A DNA stretch of 64,000 nucleotides from a virus, in the IMG/VR virus record IMGVR_UViG_3300042503_002645, positions 1 through 64,000 of that record, one strand, 5' to 3'. Below are positions 60,401 to 64,000 of this stretch, piece by piece. The position numbers and the translations under genes are program-made. Below the pieces are notes generated by a model, which was not told the DNA's origin, ran no database searches, and saw nothing but the letters and a program-made list of their open reading frames with translations. Each line of letters begins with the position of its first letter. The stretch's first letter is position 1.

Positions 60401-61001
60401 GCAAACAAAGGAGCTCCGCGAGCAGTACGCCAAGGCGCTGCAAGGGGACGCAGCGGCGTTGACCGCGCTCGAGAAAACCGAGTCCACAGATTCGATCACG
60501 CGGCTCAAGTCGCTGATCTCGGCGAAGACGGAAGCGGTCAAGGGCAACATCATGGCCGACGCGGGATTCCAGACCCGCTTCAGCACCGCCGACGACGCGC
60601 TCCAGCAACAGGAAGTCCAGAAGCGCGCCGAAGAGGTCACCAAGCAGAACAACGAGATCAAAGCGCGGGCCGCTGGCCGGGACCCCGCCGACGCAGCGCA
60701 GAAAGACACACCCGTTCCCGACGCCACGCAGCAGCTCGCCTCAGCGACACTGCAGGCCAGCACGGTGCAGCTCACGGCCCAGGCGGTCAACATGAACGCC
60801 GCCCCCGCCGTCGACGATGTCGCGTCTGGAACGCGGTCGCTCACGCCGTTGTCCGCCGTGGGTTCAGACGGGAACCAGCTCGTTGTGAACGGCACACTGA
60901 CCCTGGACAACATGCACCGAGCCGTGCTCGAGGTGGTGGGCGACAAGCCGCTGGAGACGCCGGACGGTCCGCCGATCATGAACGCACACGTTTACGGTTG
61001 A
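57483..61001 (+). CDS. Tape measure protein candidate
   Basis: 1172 aa, mostly helical, rich in Ala, Gln, Met and Gly, with an N-terminal Met/Gly/Pro-rich part and long helical C-terminal stretches. It is the longest gene of the tail module and lies after the chaperone-like genes, as a tape measure should. No lytic domain motif is obvious. If it is the tape measure, the common rule of about 1.5 angstrom per residue implies a tail of roughly 170 nm. Confidence 0.7.
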   Translation: MPNPLDPFSGGMFRVPHYGPGQSASMMQDPMSTMIMLFGMPILQQQLGGRDKFLPHLTPNQALMDQFMASQYQRANMNATLAASQAGQAAVSNRVAGLMSMMTGQPVTPLNREQSDNIAGVINNPVVKMVLGQMIGPDNLEAVMFGRHGDPSALAGAVGRTGFFRQDPMGGQRMTAKSLEEFTKSIHANLYGEGADVDQMRGFMAGQAGQMFENLFQRGMLPQSIGALTPAERVRAIGDEARRDDATMNRLAEEMARTELMQSTELFDGRRFDEVTEQERKTILEGRLPTYRGRVDDTMRKIDEFRNNDPRASSVEDIEKSAGFDSLARNVDGVKAANKVKEFAGAVSAVREIFGDNGNPNAPMPALLAALDQLTQGTMAQMSTGKVENTLRQMRLAAKDAGIGMEQLMGMSGEISAYGDTLGIARPISLQNTVNAALMTQAMRQAGSFDKPVFGRMDQATASREAAMRIQQGDASGVGKTLASMARAVAENPTQYAGTEVEALVSAYNNGQETYNFDGKTVNLAQLAGVGGAPALAELFTRPENKGNMATLEMFSYDQTTQRYMKPGYAVLAQRFQLQRDMANSNLGGAIMDLVDAKGFENVAAGLGIPLTDPDAERFGFGKMFASGLADVILSETGNMNPEERVDYLMKDNRVGRMLEQQFVAAGYTPDEAKRRAEASMPLVIGNTPEEQRDRLGRFLSAADVDAQAITGRSLAANAQMQSPAVQANYVRNQQRSEARSERYRAMAMGNESSLLQRVFEEVDKVSQGETFSLERVANVLSVAGMEQKYAAGIAAGLESAYGERAKLFVSKPEVDDLKARAEKGDQAAIKQLKFMTGVKDGTEVVSADDISTKLGLKSNEEINDIYKRLVDAGETDTAKQITALSTAAGIENVAGVLDPDKDQITQAQLSNLAEGTVGRVFKGSTVEEQRASRDRAREIETYTNAVYNAAGLETAAGSLATEAASARKLSEPQTKELREQYAKALQGDAAALTALEKTESTDSITRLKSLISAKTEAVKGNIMADAGFQTRFSTADDALQQQEVQKRAEEVTKQNNEIKARAAGRDPADAAQKDTPVPDATQQLASATLQASTVQLTAQAVNMNAAPAVDDVASGTRSLTPLSAVGSDGNQLVVNGTLTLDNMHRAVLEVVGDKPLETPDGPPIMNAHVYG

Positions 61002-61018
61002 CCGGGGAGTAAATCTAC

Positions 61019-61570
61019 ATGGCTACTAGCGTATTCTCTCCGCGCACCGGCGCCGTCGTGAAGGTGAAGCCGGACGCGTCGACCACGGGGGTCTTCACGA
61101 TCACCGTGAACGGCGCCCCGCTCACGCTGCCGGTTACGGGCTTCGCGCTCGACATGAACACCAACCACCAGTTCCTGCACACGCTCAACGACTTCATTTA
61201 CGTTCATGTGTTCGGCGAGCGAATCGGGGAGCTGACCGTGTCGGGCATGTGCTTCATGGGCGACACCTGCAACAACCCCGAGCTGTCGGTGAAGAGCGCG
61301 CTGACGCAGTACAACCAGTACCGGCTCTCGAAGACCAAGCGCGGCTATCCGATCGCGCTCTCTGACGCGGGCACGTTTTGGGGCTTTCTGACCGGCATGC
61401 GCATCGACTCGGCTCGGCCCGACCTGATGATGGCGCAGTGGTCCATGCGGTTCCACGTCATCCAGAACAACAGCGGACCTATTTCCAGCCTCAACATGTG
61501 GCGCCCGCCGTCTTCAAACTACATGAACACGTTCCCGGGCGGCTTCCTGGACGGCCCCGTGCTTACCTAG
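61019..61570 (+). CDS. Baseplate or tail terminator-like protein
   Basis: 183 aa, beta-rich N-terminal half (GAVVKVKPDASTTGVFTIT) with FALDMNTNHQFLHTLND, then a mixed C-terminal half. It resembles tail-tube-like or baseplate ring proteins. GGGGAG precedes the ATG. Exact role unknown. Confidence 0.6.
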   Translation: MATSVFSPRTGAVVKVKPDASTTGVFTITVNGAPLTLPVTGFALDMNTNHQFLHTLNDFIYVHVFGERIGELTVSGMCFMGDTCNNPELSVKSALTQYNQYRLSKTKRGYPIALSDAGTFWGFLTGMRIDSARPDLMMAQWSMRFHVIQNNSGPISSLNMWRPPSSNYMNTFPGGFLDGPVLT

Positions 61571-61583
61571 TCGGATTGCTGCC

Positions 61584-62387
61584 ATGATCAACCACGCACG
61601 CACCCTGTTGCTGAACGTACCCGGCGCGACGAGCAGCCACGCTGCCGTCGGCGAGGAGTACATTCCGCCGACGTACGCGCCGCTCCAGGAGCCGTCCTAC
61701 ACCCAGGCCGTGCGCCGCACGCTGCTTGGGACGTCGCCGGACCGGTACTTCCTGAACTTCCGTGCGCGGGAGCTGATGCATAACATTCACCAGACGGAGC
61801 TGGCCGAGTACGTCTACGCGCTGGACCCACGGGTGACGTACTGGCCGGAGGTGGACACGCCTTTCCTGGGCGCCGGGTCAAAGATATCTATTGCACGCGT
61901 CGCCGGGGCAGGCAACAGCCGCTTGGTCGTCGTGGGCCAGCCAGTTGCCGACAACGGCCGCGGTCGGGCGCTGCGCGAGTACGATGTCGAGGTAGACGCG
62001 ACCAACCTGACTGTCTCGGCGGTGCTCCTCCGCGGCGAGCCACGCGCGGCTGAAACCGCGCCGCTGGCCACGGTCGACGGTATGTCGGCGCCGGTGCGCG
62101 CACCGCGCAGCCAGCTTTCCGTTAAAGTGGCATTGCCCGAGACTGGCGACCGCTGGCGGTTGACTGCGCTGGCCCGGCCCGAGCCCGCGATCACCACGCT
62201 ACTACCGATCCTGGAAATTCTGGGCGAATCGGTGTTTCTTGGGTTGTTCGGCGTCGGTAACGCTGAGCCGTACAACACCTTCAAAAACCTGTGGCTCGAC
62301 CACCCCGATCCAGCGTACCGGTTGGGCGGTCTGACCATGGCGTTGATTTACCGCACGAACGACATCAGGAACGGTATCAATGTCTAG
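61584..62387 (+). CDS. Baseplate-module protein
   Basis: 267 aa. The N-terminal arm is followed by a beta domain (ISIARVAGAGNSRLVVVGQP, YDVEVDATNLTVSAVLL) and a helical end (LPILEILGESVFLGLFG). Overlaps the next gene by 8 bp. A variant palindrome at 61879 codes for KISI. Not recognised beyond its position. Confidence 0.6.
   Translation: MINHARTLLLNVPGATSSHAAVGEEYIPPTYAPLQEPSYTQAVRRTLLGTSPDRYFLNFRARELMHNIHQTELAEYVYALDPRVTYWPEVDTPFLGAGSKISIARVAGAGNSRLVVVGQPVADNGRGRALREYDVEVDATNLTVSAVLLRGEPRAAETAPLATVDGMSAPVRAPRSQLSVKVALPETGDRWRLTALARPEPAITTLLPILEILGESVFLGLFGVGNAEPYNTFKNLWLDHPDPAYRLGGLTMALIYRTNDIRNGINV
61879..61892. other. GATATC palindrome, variant site
   Basis: CAAAGATATCTATT, identical to the site at 13990, but read here in a different frame (codons for KISI). 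Confidence 0.65.
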
Positions 62388-64000
62388 CCCGCCGTATGTC
62401 ACCAGTAGCTTCGCGATCAAGGCCGAGTTCACCACCGAAAGCGGCGTGGTTGAGTTTCGGGACATCCTCTCGTTCTCGGGCTCGTATGGCTTGAACACCG
62501 TGCCCGTCGCCACCCTGGTTGTCGCGACCGGCCGCGAGGCCAAGCAGAGCGGCAAGCTGGCCACGATTCACACGGCGCGCGACCAGCTGCGCCCGGGCGA
62601 CGAGGTCAAGGTCACGCTGACGATCACCGAGCACGACGGCCAGACTGGGCGCATGGACCAGGGCACGTACGTGATCTTCGAGGGCAAGTACGCCGGGATA
62701 GGCTACCAGCGGAGCTACAACCACGCGAACTACGTGCTGCACCTGGTTCACTGGCTCGACAACCTCAACCAGGGGTCGATGATCAACGGCAACTGGTTTC
62801 CCGGCGCGCCGTATGACATGGCTCAGAACGGCCTGTACATCGGCCTGGGACCGGTGCGCGAAGGCGCGGCGGGAGCTGAAAAGGGGCACCCGGTTCCGAA
62901 GATCGACACTGAGGGCAAGCTGATCAACCTCACAACGGTGCAGGAAGACCTGTGGGGCCAGGCTCTGCGGCCTGTGTTTGAGAAAATCGCCAAATGGCCG
63001 ACGCCGCGCTATCAGGATTCCGAACGCACGCAGAACGAGGAAGACAACAAGTATGTGCTGGCCGCGTTGAGCCGGATGCCGGGCAAGGGAGCGCAGTACT
63101 ACACGCCGTTGAAGCTCGATCTGTCGGGCATCCGATCCAAGAACACCGTAGAGGCCATCAAGTCCGCGCTGACCAAAGACGCGCTGGACTCGTTCGCCTA
63201 CACCACGTTTTGGAACAAGCTCGTCGGTGACTACGCGCCGCAGTTCTACTTTGCCATTTCACCGGCGGCCGAGTTCGCGCTCCCCGTGCCGTTCTTCGCT
63301 GGCCTTAAGACGCCCTACAAGACCATCAAGGCAAGCGAGTACAGTTACTCGAATTTTAATGCCAGCCAGGTCAGCGTGCTGGAGTCAGTGGATATCTTCT
63401 ACTCCGTTAACGGTGACACAGGACTCTTCGCAGGTGCCCCGCTGCCCGGCGCCCAGCAGCCGTCGTACAAACTCGTTCCGGGCTTTTATCCGCCGCGCGA
63501 TTTGCAGAAGAAGAACAAGCGCCGCGGCCTTAAGCTCATCAAAGAGCCGCCCACGTGGATGACAAACCTTTTGGCGGGCCCGGCCTTCGCCGGGCGCGCG
63601 AGCGGTGTTGGCGCGCCGGGCAAGTGCGTCTGCTCGCCAGCCGCGGGCAACACACAAATGCCCGCAGGGTTTGTCGGCGCAGGCGCGGTGCAGGTCGAAG
63701 TGCAGCAAAGCCAGGCCCTCACCCGGTTTGCCGAGCACTGGTACAAGACCGAGGTCCTATACCAGCGCCAGGGTGAGATGTCCGGCAAGCTGCGGTTCGA
63801 CATCGCGCCAGGCAGCGTCGTCGGCATCGAAACCGCCGACTACGACCTCGGCATGTACGACACGCTTTTCGCCACCGTGACGCAGGTTTCATACGCGATC
63901 AACGCCGAGCAAGCGACAGCGGGTACGAGCTTTTCTCTGGCGCACATCCGCTCGAGCAAAGAAAACGAAGAAGAGACGCTTGTTTCAGACCGCCCGCCCA
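62380..64000 (+). CDS. Baseplate hub-like protein (partial, runs off the window)
   Basis: 540 codons are visible and the frame is open at base 64000. The N-terminal beta domain (FAIKAEFTTESGVVEFRDIL, LVVATGREAKQSG, RPGDEVKVTLTI) and FEGKYAGIGYQRSYNHANYV suggest the hub fold seen in gp27/late control D proteins. Late residues (GKLRFDIAPGSVVGIETADYD, MYDTLFATVTQVSYAIN) look like a second hub domain. ATG 62380 overlaps the previous gene by 8 bp. Confidence 0.65.
   Translation, partial: MSSPPYVTSSFAIKAEFTTESGVVEFRDILSFSGSYGLNTVPVATLVVATGREAKQSGKLATIHTARDQLRPGDEVKVTLTITEHDGQTGRMDQGTYVIFEGKYAGIGYQRSYNHANYVLHLVHWLDNLNQGSMINGNWFPGAPYDMAQNGLYIGLGPVREGAAGAEKGHPVPKIDTEGKLINLTTVQEDLWGQALRPVFEKIAKWPTPRYQDSERTQNEEDNKYVLAALSRMPGKGAQYYTPLKLDLSGIRSKNTVEAIKSALTKDALDSFAYTTFWNKLVGDYAPQFYFAISPAAEFALPVPFFAGLKTPYKTIKASEYSYSNFNASQVSVLESVDIFYSVNGDTGLFAGAPLPGAQQPSYKLVPGFYPPRDLQKKNKRRGLKLIKEPPTWMTNLLAGPAFAGRASGVGAPGKCVCSPAAGNTQMPAGFVGAGAVQVEVQQSQALTRFAEHWYKTEVLYQRQGEMSGKLRFDIAPGSVVGIETADYDLGMYDTLFATVTQVSYAINAEQATAGTSFSLAHIRSSKENEEETLVSDRPP
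63387..63400. other. GATATC palindrome, weak variant
   Basis: AGTGGATATCTTCT; only the core and part of the right arm match. It may be chance. Confidence 0.25.

Noticed and set aside
1-64000. CRISPR array, integrase with attachment sites, or insertion sequence
   Set aside because: No regularly spaced direct repeats, no integrase or transposase motifs and no terminal inverted repeats were seen on reading both strands.

Overview
This window is a stretch of a large, GC-rich, contractile-tailed bacteriophage genome (myovirus morphology, probably of jumbo size). Every convincing gene lies on the plus strand and genes are tightly packed, often with ATGA or TGATG overlaps. A HK97-type major capsid protein, a capsid maturation protease, a tail sheath, a tail tube, a needle-like baseplate protein and a 1172-residue tape measure candidate are all present. 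I see no tRNA I would stand behind, no CRISPR array, no insertion sequence and no integrase. The host cannot be named. A heptosyltransferase-like GT9 protein and a GT25 LPS-type transferase suggest a Gram-negative host.

Layout. 0.1-6 kb: accessory genes (cupin, PhoH-like ATPase, two nuclease-fold candidates, ferritin-like protein) and a large Gly/Ala-rich protein. 6-14.9 kb: a glycan and nucleotide-sugar cassette (UDP-galactopyranose mutase, glycosyltransferases, two methyltransferases, two HAD proteins, a zinc deaminase, a degenerate GDPD-like protein). 14.9-15.2 kb: a gene-free, hairpin-rich stretch. 15.2-24 kb: a lysis and membrane region with two holin-like proteins, a membrane-anchored PAS domain protein, a 2H phosphoesterase-NUDIX fusion, a matrixin metalloprotease with a cysteine-switch motif and a papain-like protease. 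24-33 kb: small conserved phage proteins and a multisubunit-type RNA polymerase. Its beta subunit is fused to the N-terminal part of beta', and the rest of beta' is encoded separately about 1 kb downstream. 33-45.6 kb: head module. 45.6-64 kb: neck, tail and baseplate, with the last gene running off the window.

Two features stand out. The first is the RNA polymerase arrangement: a beta/beta'-N fusion of 1459 aa, two small genes, then a 626-aa beta' C-terminal part carrying the bridge helix and trigger loop. Zinc-binding cysteines seen in bacterial beta' appear to be absent. The second is a recurring DNA palindrome, CAAAGATATCTTTG. It has four perfect 14-bp copies, one 13/14 copy and about a dozen variants spread over the window, both between genes and inside genes in all three reading frames. 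This looks like a dispersed binding site of a dimeric DNA-binding protein (stoperator-like, partition, packaging or genome organisation). I do not recognise it as a known site.

Rho-independent terminator-like hairpins follow the capsid, neck and tail-tube genes. Functional calls are read from motifs by eye; no database search was possible.
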